NCBI GenBank assembly: GCA_903896915.1
Contig: CAITZN010000578.1
Coordinates: 1-12,612 of the forward strand
Direction of reading: 5' to 3'
DNA: 12,612 bases
Source: an uncultured bacterium
Lineage (GTDB): Bacteria > Desulfobacterota > Desulfobulbia > Desulfobulbales > Desulfobulbaceae
In this document: piece by piece, positions 1-7,525 of the stretch
How positions within the stretch are numbered: the stretch's first letter is position 1
Layout: each line of letters opens with the position of its first letter
Notes under the pieces: model-generated
Seen by the model: only the letters and a program-made list of their open reading frames with translations
What the model was told of the DNA's origin: nothing
Database searches by the model: none
Made by a program: the position numbers and the translations under genes

Positions 1-1138
1 CTTCGGACTCAAGATGTTTCCAGAATTTCTTTACTTCTTTCTCATCTTTGCCGGCGGCGCGCATGTCATCCAAGAAGGCGTTGAGTGCGACGTCGGTAGC
101 CATGTAGATCGGCCCACGCCCTGCCTTCAGCTCATTGATCATCAGGTGATTCCGCAGACAGGTCGGAGTCACAGCAGATGCACCGTACGGCATGAACTTG
201 GCAAGCTCTTCTTTAACATCTGGGCTATTGGCATAGAACTCACCAAGACCGTTCTGAACTTTAGCCTTGAACAGAAGGAACCACGCACCAACAGGGCCGT
301 AACCGTCTTTGAAACGAGCCGGAGTGAATCGATTTTCCATCATGGTTAAAGTGGCGCCAACCTGAGCACACATGGTGTAGGTGGAACCAGCGTTCCAAAC
401 AGGATACCATGCACGACCCTTTCCTTCACCGGTCGAACGTGGACGGAAAATATTTACTGCCCCGCCGCAAGCAACCATCGCGGTCTTACAGGTATAGACG
501 TGAACTTTATTTTCACGAACTGAGAAACCAACCGCACCAGCAATGGTATTCTCTTTGTTCTTATCAAGCAGCATCTTAACGATAAAAATGCGCTCGTGAA
601 TGTTTGCATCGCCCAAGGCTTTCTTAGCCGGCTCAGCAACAATACACTTGTAAGACTCACCATTGATCATGATCTGCCATTTACCGGTCCGCACCGGAGT
701 GCCGCCTTCGCGCAGAGTCTTGGCAGGCTTTGCGCCGTCGAGGGTGCTACCATCTTCTGCTTTCTTCCAGATGGGCAGGCCCCACTCCTCGAAAAGCTTA
801 ACAGACTCATCTACATGGCGACCAAGGTCATAAATGAGATCTTCACGAACTACGCCCATCAGGTCGTTACGCACCATCTTGACATAATTCTCGATAGGAT
901 TCTCACCGATATAGGTATTGATAGCAGAAAGACCCTGAGCAACGGCACCAGAGCGCTCCAATGATGCCTTGTCAACAAGAATGGTCTTCAAACCAGCAGG
1001 TGCCCATTTGGTAATCTCAAAAGCTGTACCGCAGGCAGCCATACCACCACCAACAATCAGCACGTCACAGCTGTGCTCAACGATTTCCGGATCAACAACG
1101 GCGTCAAGCTCGCCTTTCGGCTTATTAGGTAATGCCAT
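1..1138 (-). CDS. aprA: Adenylylsulfate (APS) reductase alpha subunit, N-terminal 379 residues (3' end off the window)
   Basis: FAD-bearing catalytic subunit of dissimilatory APS reductase, which reduces APS to sulfite and AMP in the cytoplasm, taking electrons through AprB. Seen: the minus-strand frame opens MALPNKPKGELDAVV and runs without a stop to the window edge. An FAD-binding glycine motif (VLIVGGGMAACG) lies near residue 30. Family-typical blocks follow: RSGAVAQGLSAINTY, NDLMGVVREDLIYD, LFEEWGLPIWKK, PVRTGKWQIMINGES and ARFKDGYGPVGAWFLLFKAK, the last carrying the Arg/Lys-rich substrate-site region. The family is usually about 650-670 residues, so somewhat more than half is visible. 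The start is an ATG at 1138 with AGGAG at 1146-1150, seven bases upstream. It follows aprB after 65 bases, the usual aprBA order. No frameshift or internal stop is seen. Because the gene leaves the window, anything downstream (qmo genes are common) cannot be judged. Confidence 0.97.
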   Translation of the reverse strand, partial: MALPNKPKGELDAVVDPEIVEHSCDVLIVGGGMAACGTAFEITKWAPAGLKTILVDKASLERSGAVAQGLSAINTYIGENPIENYVKMVRNDLMGVVREDLIYDLGRHVDESVKLFEEWGLPIWKKAEDGSTLDGAKPAKTLREGGTPVRTGKWQIMINGESYKCIVAEPAKKALGDANIHERIFIVKMLLDKNKENTIAGAVGFSVRENKVHVYTCKTAMVACGGAVNIFRPRSTGEGKGRAWYPVWNAGSTYTMCAQVGATLTMMENRFTPARFKDGYGPVGAWFLLFKAKVQNGLGEFYANSPDVKEELAKFMPYGASAVTPTCLRNHLMINELKAGRGPIYMATDVALNAFLDDMRAAGKDEKEVKKFWKHLESE

Positions 1139-1149
1139 ATTTCATCTCC

Positions 1150-1182
1150 TAACTAATTATTTTAGAATAAAACTATCAGTTA
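1150..1182 (-). promoter_or_regulatory. AT-rich inverted repeat in the aprB-aprA intercistronic gap
   Basis: Plus-strand TAACT (1150-1154) and TTTTA (1160-1164) are mirrored by TAAAA (1168-1172) and AGTTA (1178-1182) around a GAA loop, with a symmetric 5x5 internal mismatch between the two stems. In the mRNA the foot of the hairpin touches the aprA Shine-Dalgarno (1146-1150). It could tune AprA translation or protect the transcript. The stems are only A-U rich and five base pairs each, so chance formation in AT-rich spacer DNA is a real alternative. Confidence 0.3.
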
Positions 1183-1203
1183 ATCCCTATTACCAAGCGA
1201 CAA

Positions 1204-1629
1204 TTAGGCCAGCTTGGTGGGTGTTGGCAGATTGCTCTCGAGCAGCAAACACTCGTCATCAAGATTTGCCCCATTCTGACCAGGATACTCATTAGCAGCG
1301 CCTTCAGCAGTTGTCCGAATCGGGAACTTGAAGCGTTTGATATTGCCATTACGGAACTTTACAGTCCACATGATGGAATCAGAGGACCGCATCGGATGCA
1401 CCTGGCCACCTAGCGGTACAAAGTCATCATAACCACGAACAAAAATTGCGCCTTGCGGGCAAATCTTTACACAGGAGTAACACTCCCAGCATGCATCAGG
1501 CTCCTGATTGTACGCCTTCATAGCCTCAACATTGAGAACCATCAGATCGTTTGGGCAGATGTACATGCAGGCGGTTTTATCTCCACCCTTGCAACCATCA
1601 CACTTTGAAGGATCTACGTAACTTGGCAT
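1204..1629 (-). CDS. aprB: Adenylylsulfate (APS) reductase beta subunit, two [4Fe-4S] ferredoxin-type
   Basis: Electron-transfer partner of AprA (141 residues). Eight cysteines form two [4Fe-4S] sites: C10, C13, C21, C25 with a family-typical insertion (CDGCKGGDKTACMYICP), and C47, C50, C53, C57 (CWECYSCVKICP). Trp48, next to C47, matches the tryptophan placed between the two clusters in the Archaeoglobus fulgidus enzyme. The C-terminal part (residues about 65-141) is the tail that wraps around AprA; the segment DSIMWTVKFRNGNIKRFKFP is typical. Length is near the short end for the family (about 140-165). The ATG at 1629 has a very strong Shine-Dalgarno, AGGAGGT at 1636-1642. It is first of the aprBA pair; sat, often upstream in sulfate reducers, is not here, since ftsK takes that place. 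Confidence 0.97.
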   Translation of the reverse strand: MPSYVDPSKCDGCKGGDKTACMYICPNDLMVLNVEAMKAYNQEPDACWECYSCVKICPQGAIFVRGYDDFVPLGGQVHPMRSSDSIMWTVKFRNGNIKRFKFPIRTTAEGAANEYPGQNGANLDDECLLLESNLPTPTKLA

Positions 1630-2045
1630 TAAACTACCTCCTCACTTGGATTTTCCTTTATGGCGCCCGATTTGGACAGCCAATAACCTCTAGCTTCTTA
1701 ATTCAAAAAAACAAAAACTCACACCCTTTAGCCATCCTTTTTTGAACTTGACCACTTCAAGCAACCTACTCATTTTACTTAAATTTCAAGACAATCGGCC
1801 CTGAAACAAAAAATGAACAGCCACTCATTCTGATCATCGAATTCTTTTAATTTGTTCCCCCCCCTATGTCAAGAAAAATCGTCAAAACAAGCTTGAACAA
1901 CAAAACTTAATAAAAGTATCAGGAATATGGATACATGTGGAGCAGCGACATAATAACATAAAAAATTTCAGCATGACTAGAAAGTCAGAGGCCATTCTCA
2001 GCCAAATCCTCCTCGCCAAAACCTCCATTACTCGTTTCTATCTTT
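1630..2045. other. Intergenic region between ftsK and aprB (416 bases)
   Basis: AT-rich non-coding stretch that carries the candidate aprBA promoter at 1844-1872 and its presumed leader. Other structure seen: an inverted repeat CTTGA-N5-TCAAG at 1747-1761 in the leader, an 8-base palindrome CAAGCTTG at 1888-1895, and a second TTGAC (minus strand) at 1881-1885, 13 bases from the first. No convincing rho-independent terminator follows ftsK: the only hairpin close to a T-run, GACT-TTCT-AGTC at about 1974-1985, has a four-base stem. A minus-strand 49-codon open frame just after ftsK has no clear ribosome site and was not accepted as a gene. Confidence 0.6.
1844..1872 (-). promoter_or_regulatory. 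Candidate sigma-70 promoter for aprBA
   Basis: On the minus strand a perfect -35 box TTGACA (1867-1872) is followed by a 17-base spacer and TAAAAG (1844-1849, 4 of 6 to TATAAT). Transcription would start near 1837 and leave a leader of about 207 bases before the aprB ATG. The spacer contains eight consecutive Gs (plus-strand C run 1857-1864). The call rests on sequence match and position only; the -10 box is mediocre and other starts nearer to aprB are possible. Confidence 0.42.
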
Positions 2046-4232
2046 CTACTCTCCGTTGATGTACCCCGGGCGAACCAAAATTTCTCTAGGTCGCGATCCA
2101 TCTGCTGGCCCGACAATACCTTCCTTCTCCATCATTTCAATCATCCGCGCAGCTCTATTGTAACCGACGCGCAGACGTCGTTGTATCATAGAGATTGAAG
2201 CCTGTTTTGTTTCCGTGACCACAGCCACAGCCTCGTCATATTTTTCGTCATAATCTTCATGGCCGATTTCTAGGTTTTCCACATCTTCCTCAATTACCTG
2301 CGACACCGTTTCATCGTAATCGGCAGCACCTTGTTGCTTAAGATAATTAACGAGTCTTTCCGTTTCCTGCTCTGTAATCAAAGCCCCATGTATTCTCTGC
2401 AATTTGGCGGCTCCTGGCGGCAAAAAAAGCATATCCCCCATACCAAGCAGATGTTCGGCACCTGAACCATCGAGGATGGTCCTCGAATCAACCTTCGACG
2501 AAACTTTAAATGAAATCCTGGTGGGGAAATTGGCTTTGATCAGACCAGTGAGGACATCGACAGAAGGGCGTTGGGTCGCCAAAATAATGTGCATGCCCGC
2601 AGCTCTCGCCATTTGCGCCAGACGGGCGATGGAGGTCTCAACATCCTTCGAGGCTACCATCATTAGGTCGGCAAGTTCATCGACTATAATCACAATATGC
2701 GGCAATTTTTCATCGGCGACCTCATTGAATGAGGCGATGGACTTCACCCGCTTCTCCTCAAGCAGCTTGTAGCGACGCTCCATCTCTCGGACAGCCCACA
2801 AAAGCGCCCTCGACGCCATTTTTGCTTCGACCACCACCGGATGCAGGAGATGAGGAATATCGTCGTATACCGAAAGCTCAATACGCTTAGGATCGATCAT
2901 TAACATGCGAACGTCTTCAGGCGTTGCTTTGAAAAGAATAGAAGCGATAAAGGCATTGATGGCTACCGATTTGCCAGCTCCAGTTGCTCCAGCAATGAGC
3001 AGATGAGGCATCCGGGACAGGTTCGCCACAATCGGTCTGCCAATAACATCAAAACCAAGCGCCAACGTAAGCATGGAGGAGGCTTTTTGGTATTCGGCGG
3101 TTAACAGGATATCTTTGAGGAATACTTTTTTCCTCACTGGATTGGGTATCTCAATGCCAATAGCCGCTTTCCCAGGGATTGAACCGACTATTCGTACCCG
3201 GTCGACTTTAAGGACCATCGCCAAATCATCGGCAAGCGTAACGATTTTATTGATTTTGACCCCTGGTGCAGGAGAAAATTCATAGGTGGTGACCACAGGC
3301 CCTGGGGAGATTCCGGCCACAGTTCCAAGAACTCCGAAATCCTGGAGTTTGGCGGTAAGGATGGCGCTCACCTCATAGTAGTGCTCACGGCGAATCTCGA
3401 TATCTCCCTCATCGTTTTGATCAAGCAACGTAAACGGCGGCAGTTGATATTCGCCACGTTTTGTCGGCTTCTGTGAAGAATATTTCCCCTCATGCACCTT
3501 TACCGGCACATTTTTCAATGGTTCGTGAACCGCCGGTACTGGCGACGTCTCTCCCTGCTGTTTTTTCAAGGAACTTAAGAGGTTACCTTGCCCGATGCAG
3601 GCTTTCCTTTTGTTTGTAGAAGAAGTTACACCTGATTTCGAGTTGGAAGAGGATACATTCTGAGGGACCACTCGACACCATAACCATCGGGCAAGACCAT
3701 ACGGAGAAAAACGAACAGTTGCCATCAGAGAAAAAATCAGCAGTAAAGTCAGCATCAGCGCAGAACCCGCATCACCGATCCCACCACTCAAGAGACTCCA
3801 TACCATTCTGCCAAGATACCCTCCTGGGGCAACAAAGGCGGCAGGTAGCAATAATTCATCAAATGCTCCAAAAAGTCCGGACGAACTCATCACTAACCCC
3901 GAAATGCCGGCAACAATAGAGGGCAAACGGTTCACATCCGACCGAGCAACCAACACCATGACAGTGGCATAACAAAGGATACAAACAGGGAAAAAAGCGA
4001 TAAGGCCGAGGAAGGAGAAAAGATAGTGGGCCGAAAAAAACCCGAAGGAACCACACCAATTGGCCTTCGGTTGCTGGACAACGGGAGCGGAGCTGAGGAG
4101 CGGTAAGATATAACTAGCGAGACTAAGCAGCAGAAAGAGCGTCAGAAACAGCAAAACAAGAGAGACTATCTCCTGCCGGCCCTTGTTTTTTAGTGGTGGG
4201 TCAAATGACGCCATGATGATACAAACAGACAC
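2046..4232 (-). CDS. ftsK: DNA translocase FtsK
   Basis: Septum-anchored, ATP-driven DNA pump that moves the chromosome terminus through the closing division septum and activates Xer recombination at dif. Seen in 728 residues: four probable membrane spans at about 22-46, 66-95, 104-130 and 155-175; a short Ser/Lys/Gln-rich linker about 190-270; the alpha and beta motor domains with Walker A GATGAGKS (415-422), Walker B VIIVDELADLM (about 514-524) and sensor ATQRPS (552-557); and a winged-helix gamma domain at about 663-725, which reads KOPS polarity sequences in this family. Full-length but with a short linker, nearer SpoIIIE/Gram-positive length than the 1,300-residue E. coli protein. The listed start is GTG at 4232; ATG at 4214 (MASFDPPLK) is a close alternative, and neither has a strong Shine-Dalgarno. 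Probably a single-gene transcript: gaps of 297 and 416 bases flank it. Confidence 0.96.
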   Translation of the reverse strand: MSVCIIMASFDPPLKNKGRQEIVSLVLLFLTLFLLLSLASYILPLLSSAPVVQQPKANWCGSFGFFSAHYLFSFLGLIAFFPVCILCYATVMVLVARSDVNRLPSIVAGISGLVMSSSGLFGAFDELLLPAAFVAPGGYLGRMVWSLLSGGIGDAGSALMLTLLLIFSLMATVRFSPYGLARWLWCRVVPQNVSSSNSKSGVTSSTNKRKACIGQGNLLSSLKKQQGETSPVPAVHEPLKNVPVKVHEGKYSSQKPTKRGEYQLPPFTLLDQNDEGDIEIRREHYYEVSAILTAKLQDFGVLGTVAGISPGPVVTTYEFSPAPGVKINKIVTLADDLAMVLKVDRVRIVGSIPGKAAIGIEIPNPVRKKVFLKDILLTAEYQKASSMLTLALGFDVIGRPIVANLSRMPHLLIAGATGAGKSVAINAFIASILFKATPEDVRMLMIDPKRIELSVYDDIPHLLHPVVVEAKMASRALLWAVREMERRYKLLEEKRVKSIASFNEVADEKLPHIVIIVDELADLMMVASKDVETSIARLAQMARAAGMHIILATQRPSVDVLTGLIKANFPTRISFKVSSKVDSRTILDGSGAEHLLGMGDMLFLPPGAAKLQRIHGALITEQETERLVNYLKQQGAADYDETVSQVIEEDVENLEIGHEDYDEKYDEAVAVVTETKQASISMIQRRLRVGYNRAARMIEMMEKEGIVGPADGSRPREILVRPGYINGE

Positions 4233-4529
4233 CCTTTTCCGGAGTCAGTGCCCTAGAAAATCTAAAAAAAGGCTCGTCATCCTGATGGGCGCAAACTAAA
4301 TACACCAGATAACAACACCATTTGTCCTGAATCATATAACATTGAAACCATTCAGCGATTTACCCACTCGATTTCTCCATAAATTTCAATGATCTCTTCA
4401 ACGCCACATAACAATTTAACAAACTGGAGAATCATTTATGGAACAGGGCAAAAAAAAATGACGAAGAGAAATTATTTTTCAATTCAGAAAACCAATAGCA
4501 CATGGCCCAATTGATAGAATCAAGAAAAA
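4233..4529. other. Intergenic region between nusB and ftsK (297 bases)
   Basis: AT-rich spacer that should hold the end of the nusB transcript and the ftsK promoter. No rho-independent terminator with a solid stem was found. The run of seven Ts (minus strand, near 4263-4270) follows a GC-rich sequence that pairs poorly. A five-base stem TTGAT-TCT-ATCAA lies just after nusB, with no T-tract behind it. No promoter match was good enough to place. Confidence 0.5.
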
Positions 4530-4952
4530 TTATTTTGGTAAAGCGGACTGAACTGCATCAAGAATACCGTTGATAAAAGAAACTGACTCTTCTACGGAAT
4601 ACCGTTTAGCAATTTCCAGAGCTTCATTGATGGCAACCTGTGCCGGTGCATCGTCACTGTACTGTAATTCATAGACAGCTATGCGAAGAATATTCCTGTC
4701 TACCAGAGACATTCGCTCCACCCGCCAATTATGGGAATGCTCGGCCAAAAGAACGTCAATTTCGTCGACATGAAGACAGATCCCCTGTATCAACTGACGT
4801 CCATACGGTAAAGATCGCTCACCAACATCAAATATCTGGCAGAACATATCCAAGTCTTTCGCTACCGTATCAGGTGAGCCCGAGCACTCCTGAAAATCGT
4901 GACTGAACAGGAATTGCAGGGCCATTTCCCGTGATTTACGACGTAATCCCAT
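4530..4952 (-). CDS. nusB: Transcription antitermination factor NusB
   Basis: All-helical RNA-binding protein that, with NusE (S10), binds boxA and holds antitermination complexes on rRNA operons. The 140 residues cover the family: N-terminal RRKSREMALQFLFS (4-17), the central HNWRVERMSLVDRNILRIAVYEL (74-96), and the C-terminal INEALEIAKRYSVEES followed by INGILDAV (108-134). Length is typical. It lies 82 bases after ribH, and linkage of nusB to riboflavin genes is very common in bacteria, so it is probably the last gene of the rib transcript. The start ATG at 4952 has no clear Shine-Dalgarno, which fits low expression or translation helped by upstream read-through. No alternative in-frame start keeps the conserved first helix. 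Confidence 0.96.
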   Translation of the reverse strand: MGLRRKSREMALQFLFSHDFQECSGSPDTVAKDLDMFCQIFDVGERSLPYGRQLIQGICLHVDEIDVLLAEHSHNWRVERMSLVDRNILRIAVYELQYSDDAPAQVAINEALEIAKRYSVEESVSFINGILDAVQSALPK

Positions 4953-5034
4953 GAAGTTTCATTTATAAATAGCAAAGAAGTTAATAAAGAAAAAAACGCG
5001 GTGATCGGCGCTGTCTTGAAACACAAAAGTCTTG

Positions 5035-5502
5035 TTAGCTGAGAAGGCCCATCAGATTGATCATCTCCAGGGCTGCAATTGCCACATCCGAGCCCTTGTT
5101 GCCGGCTTTCGTGCCTGCTCTTTCGATCGCCTGCTCAATGGTATCCGTGGTCAATACACCGAAGAGCACCGGAATGCCTGCATCCAGCATCACCTGAGCT
5201 GTCCCTTTGGAAACTTCACCGGCTACATAGTCGAAATGTGGTGTCGCCCCACGAATAATAGCCCCGAGACAGATCACCGCATCATGGCGACCCGATTTCG
5301 CCATTTTCTGGGCAACCAAGGGGATCTCAAATGCGCCGGGAACCCGGGCAACAACAATATCACCAGTGTTGACCCCGGATCGCACGAGGCTGTCGATCGC
5401 ACCTTCCAGCAGCTTTTCTGAAATAAAAGAATTGAAGCGGGAAACCACAATACCGATCTTTCGCCCTGTGCCCTGTAAATTTCCTTCTAAATAATTAACC
5501 AT
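5035..5502 (-). CDS. ribH: 6,7-dimethyl-8-ribityllumazine synthase
   Basis: Condenses 5-amino-6-ribitylamino-uracil with dihydroxybutanone phosphate to the lumazine, the penultimate step of riboflavin synthesis; the family forms icosahedral or pentameric shells. Seen in 155 residues: IGIVVSRFN (16-24), substrate-site PGAFEIP (55-61), the phosphate and catalytic block [14 protein letters not shown] (80-93) with the expected catalytic His89, GVLTTD (115-120), and the conserved Arg128 followed by AGNKGSD. Length is normal. It starts 22 bases after the ribBA stop, with AGGAAAG just upstream of the ATG, so it is co-transcribed with ribBA. Its product is the substrate of RibE, encoded two genes upstream in the same direction. 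Confidence 0.97.
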   Translation of the reverse strand: MVNYLEGNLQGTGRKIGIVVSRFNSFISEKLLEGAIDSLVRSGVNTGDIVVARVPGAFEIPLVAQKMAKSGRHDAVICLGAIIRGATPHFDYVAGEVSKGTAQVMLDAGIPVLFGVLTTDTIEQAIERAGTKAGNKGSDVAIAALEMINLMGLLS

Positions 5503-5524
5503 GTTCTTTCCTATTGTTTTGATA

Positions 5525-6769
5525 TCACGGATCTCTTGTCACACATCCCATCGGCAAATCACCATACAACTCCAGGATATGCCCCATTTTATCGCGTTTT
5601 GTTCGTAAATATTTACTATTTTCCTCATCGCCGAGGATTTCGATGGGAAGCCGATCCACCACCTCCAAACCATACCCTTCCAGGCCAATGATTTTTTTGG
5701 GGTTATTGGTCAGAAGGCGCATTTTACGCACCCCAAGATCCCGTAAAATCTGGGCACCGATCCCATAATCCCGCAAATCAGGTTTGAAGCCCAGACGGGT
5801 ATTCGCCTCCACCGTATCCAGACCATCGCTGTCCTGCAGTCCATAAGCCTTCAGCTTATTGATCAGACCTATCCCCCTTCCTTCCTGGCGCATATAAAGG
5901 ACAACCCCTGTCCCCTCCTGCTCCACCATCCGCATCGCCGCATGGAGTTGCGAACCGCAATCGCAACGAGCTGAGCCAAAAACATCACCGGTCAGACATT
6001 CGGAGTGGACACGCACCATCACCGGTTCATCAGGAGAAATATCCCCCATGACTAGGGCAACATGTTCGTCCTTGTCAACATCGTTCAGGTAAGCGACGAG
6101 CCGAAATTCGCCGGCATGAAAGGTTGGCAGACGTGCCTCGGCAGCCCTGCGTACTAACACGTCTTTACGAAGGCGATAGGCAACCAGATCGGCAATGGTA
6201 GCAATCTTAAGGCCATGCTCTTCGGCAAAGAGCTCAAGGTCTGGCATTCTCGCCATAGTGCCATCGGCGTTCATTATCTCGCAAATGATGCCGGCGGTCC
6301 GCAGGCCGGCGATCCGGGCCAAGTCAACCGAGCCTTCGGTCTGCCCAGTTCGTACTAAAACTCCGCCACCTCGAGCACGCAGAGGGAAAATATGCCCGGG
6401 GCTGATAATGTCGCGGGCTGTTGCTGCCGGATGGACAGCCGCCTCGATGGTTCTGGCTCTATCTGCCGCAGAAATGCCGGTGCTGACCCCAGTCCGAGCC
6501 TCAATGCTGACGGTAAATCCGGTGCCATAGGGTGACTGATTGTTCGAAACCATCATTGGCAGGCCCAGCTGTTCAATGATGTCCGGGCTCATGGCCAGGC
6601 AGATCAACCCTCGGCCATGCGTGGCCATGAAATTAATAGCCTCCGGCGTCACCATCTCGGCCGCCATGCACAGGTCGCCCTCGTTTTCCCGGTCTTCATC
6701 GTCGACCAGAATGACCATTTTTCCGGCCTTGATATCTGCTACAACTGCCTCAATCGAACTGACTGCCAT
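5525..6769 (-). CDS. ribBA: Bifunctional 3,4-dihydroxy-2-butanone 4-phosphate synthase / GTP cyclohydrolase II
   Basis: Supplies both entry branches of riboflavin synthesis: ribulose 5-phosphate to the four-carbon unit (RibB, residues about 1-205) and GTP to the diaminopyrimidine (RibA, about 206-414). RibB signatures: acidic metal loop [11 protein letters not shown] (23-33), [11 protein letters not shown] (50-60) and [18 protein letters not shown] (132-149). RibA signatures: zinc ligands C258, C269 and C271 ([19 protein letters not shown]), [18 protein letters not shown] (292-309), and the [17 protein letters not shown] block (331-347) followed by LLTNNPKK. Both halves keep their key residues, so both activities are expected, unlike some RibBA proteins with a dead RibA half. 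The ATG at 6769 gives the normal RibB N-terminus. It lies 102 bases after ribE, the largest gap inside the block, and that gap contains a hairpin (6848-6864). Confidence 0.97.
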   Translation of the reverse strand: MAVSSIEAVVADIKAGKMVILVDDEDRENEGDLCMAAEMVTPEAINFMATHGRGLICLAMSPDIIEQLGLPMMVSNNQSPYGTGFTVSIEARTGVSTGISAADRARTIEAAVHPAATARDIISPGHIFPLRARGGGVLVRTGQTEGSVDLARIAGLRTAGIICEIMNADGTMARMPDLELFAEEHGLKIATIADLVAYRLRKDVLVRRAAEARLPTFHAGEFRLVAYLNDVDKDEHVALVMGDISPDEPVMVRVHSECLTGDVFGSARCDCGSQLHAAMRMVEQEGTGVVLYMRQEGRGIGLINKLKAYGLQDSDGLDTVEANTRLGFKPDLRDYGIGAQILRDLGVRKMRLLTNNPKKIIGLEGYGLEVVDRLPIEILGDEENSKYLRTKRDKMGHILELYGDLPMGCVTRDP

Positions 6770-6847
6770 ATTAAGCCTCTTTACGGGGAAGCCGCGTATC
6801 AGGCGGGCACCCTTTTTTGATCAATGTACCTAATGATAAATATTCAC

Positions 6848-6864
6848 TGGGGAGCGAGCCCCCA
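6848..6864 (-). promoter_or_regulatory. GC-rich hairpin between ribE and ribBA
   Basis: The minus-strand RNA reads TGGGG, a 7-base loop region, then CCCCA: five strong pairs plus one possible G-U. It starts 8 bases after the ribE stop and has no T-tract behind it, so it is not a standard terminator. It could mark processing, partial attenuation or mRNA stabilisation between ribE and the ribBA-ribH-nusB part. The FMN-riboswitch consensus was looked for around it and not seen. Confidence 0.4.
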
Positions 6865-6871
6865 CTTGTAC

Positions 6872-7525
6872 TTATAAAAATCCATGCTGAGCAAGAAAAG
6901 CCGGATTCATTCGGCTCTGAGTCTCTCCAATACCAGATCTTTCCGCCAGCAGTTTTTCCACGTATTTGCCGATCATATCCACTTCAATATTGACGCTGTC
7001 CCCCTCCCTGAGTCCGCCCAACGTAGTGACAGCCAAAGTGTGAGGAATGATGGAAACGGAAAATTGGCTGCGTTCACAAGTGTTCACAGTCAGGCTAACG
7101 CCGTTGATGGTGACAGACCCTTTCTCAATAACATATTTTGTTAGGCTCGAATCCAGAGAAAAAGTAAACAAAGTGTAATCTCCGGTGCTGCGCCTCTGTT
7201 GCACTTGCCCCTGAGCGTCGACATGACCGCTGACCAGATGGCCACCCAGCCGATCGCTCAAGCGGAGCGCGCGCTCCAGATTCACCCTGTTACCGGCCTG
7301 CAAATGGCCGAGCCCGGTACGGGCCAGGCTTTCCGGCGAGACATCAGCATAAAAACGGCGACCGTTGATGTTCCGTGCCGTCAAGCACGCACCATTGACC
7401 GCGATAGACTCGCCCTCTTCTGGGTCGGTAAGCTGAAAATCAGCCTCCAGGCCAAAGATCATTCCACCACCGGCAGGTCGCTTCTCAAAAAGCGTCCCTA
7501 GCCCCTGAATGATCCCGGTAAACAT
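6872..7525 (-). CDS. ribE: Riboflavin synthase (alpha chain)
   Basis: Dismutates two lumazines to riboflavin and the pyrimidine that RibH reuses. It shows the two lumazine-binding barrels of the family: N-terminal barrel about 1-97 opening with the invariant MFTGII and containing IAVNGACLTA (41-50), and C-terminal barrel about 98-195 with GHLVSGHVD (95-103) at the junction, INGVSLTVN (140-148) and IPHTLAVTTLG (160-170). At 217 residues the length is typical; the last 20 residues (after about 197) are a nonconserved tail. The ATG directly follows the TAA of the upstream TPR gene (TAAATG), so translation is probably coupled. ribD, which frequently precedes ribE, is absent here. Confidence 0.97.
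   Translation of the reverse strand: MFTGIIQGLGTLFEKRPAGGGMIFGLEADFQLTDPEEGESIAVNGACLTARNINGRRFYADVSPESLARTGLGHLQAGNRVNLERALRLSDRLGGHLVSGHVDAQGQVQQRRSTGDYTLFTFSLDSSLTKYVIEKGSVTINGVSLTVNTCERSQFSVSIIPHTLAVTTLGGLREGDSVNIEVDMIGKYVEKLLAERSGIGETQSRMNPAFLAQHGFL

Noticed and set aside
1890..2040. Minus-strand 49-codon frame just after ftsK (MEVLARRIW...)
   Set aside because: Weak ribosome site and low-complexity hydrophobic/Cys composition; it overlaps the region holding the aprBA promoter candidate. Not supportable as a gene.
4255..4285. Possible terminator: GC-rich segment before seven Ts on the minus strand upstream of ftsK
   Set aside because: The arms pair poorly (mismatches and no loop room in the best register), so no stable stem can be supported.
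4438..4461. Seven-codon plus-strand mini-ORF (MEQGKKK) with a fair ribosome site (GGAG) and an A9 run
   Set aside because: It looks like a leader peptide, but no plus-strand gene follows; every neighbour is on the minus strand. Likely chance.
6770..6871. Possible FMN riboswitch before ribBA
   Set aside because: The gap of 102 bases is too short for the usual FMN element, and its conserved core sequences were not found; only a simple hairpin is present.
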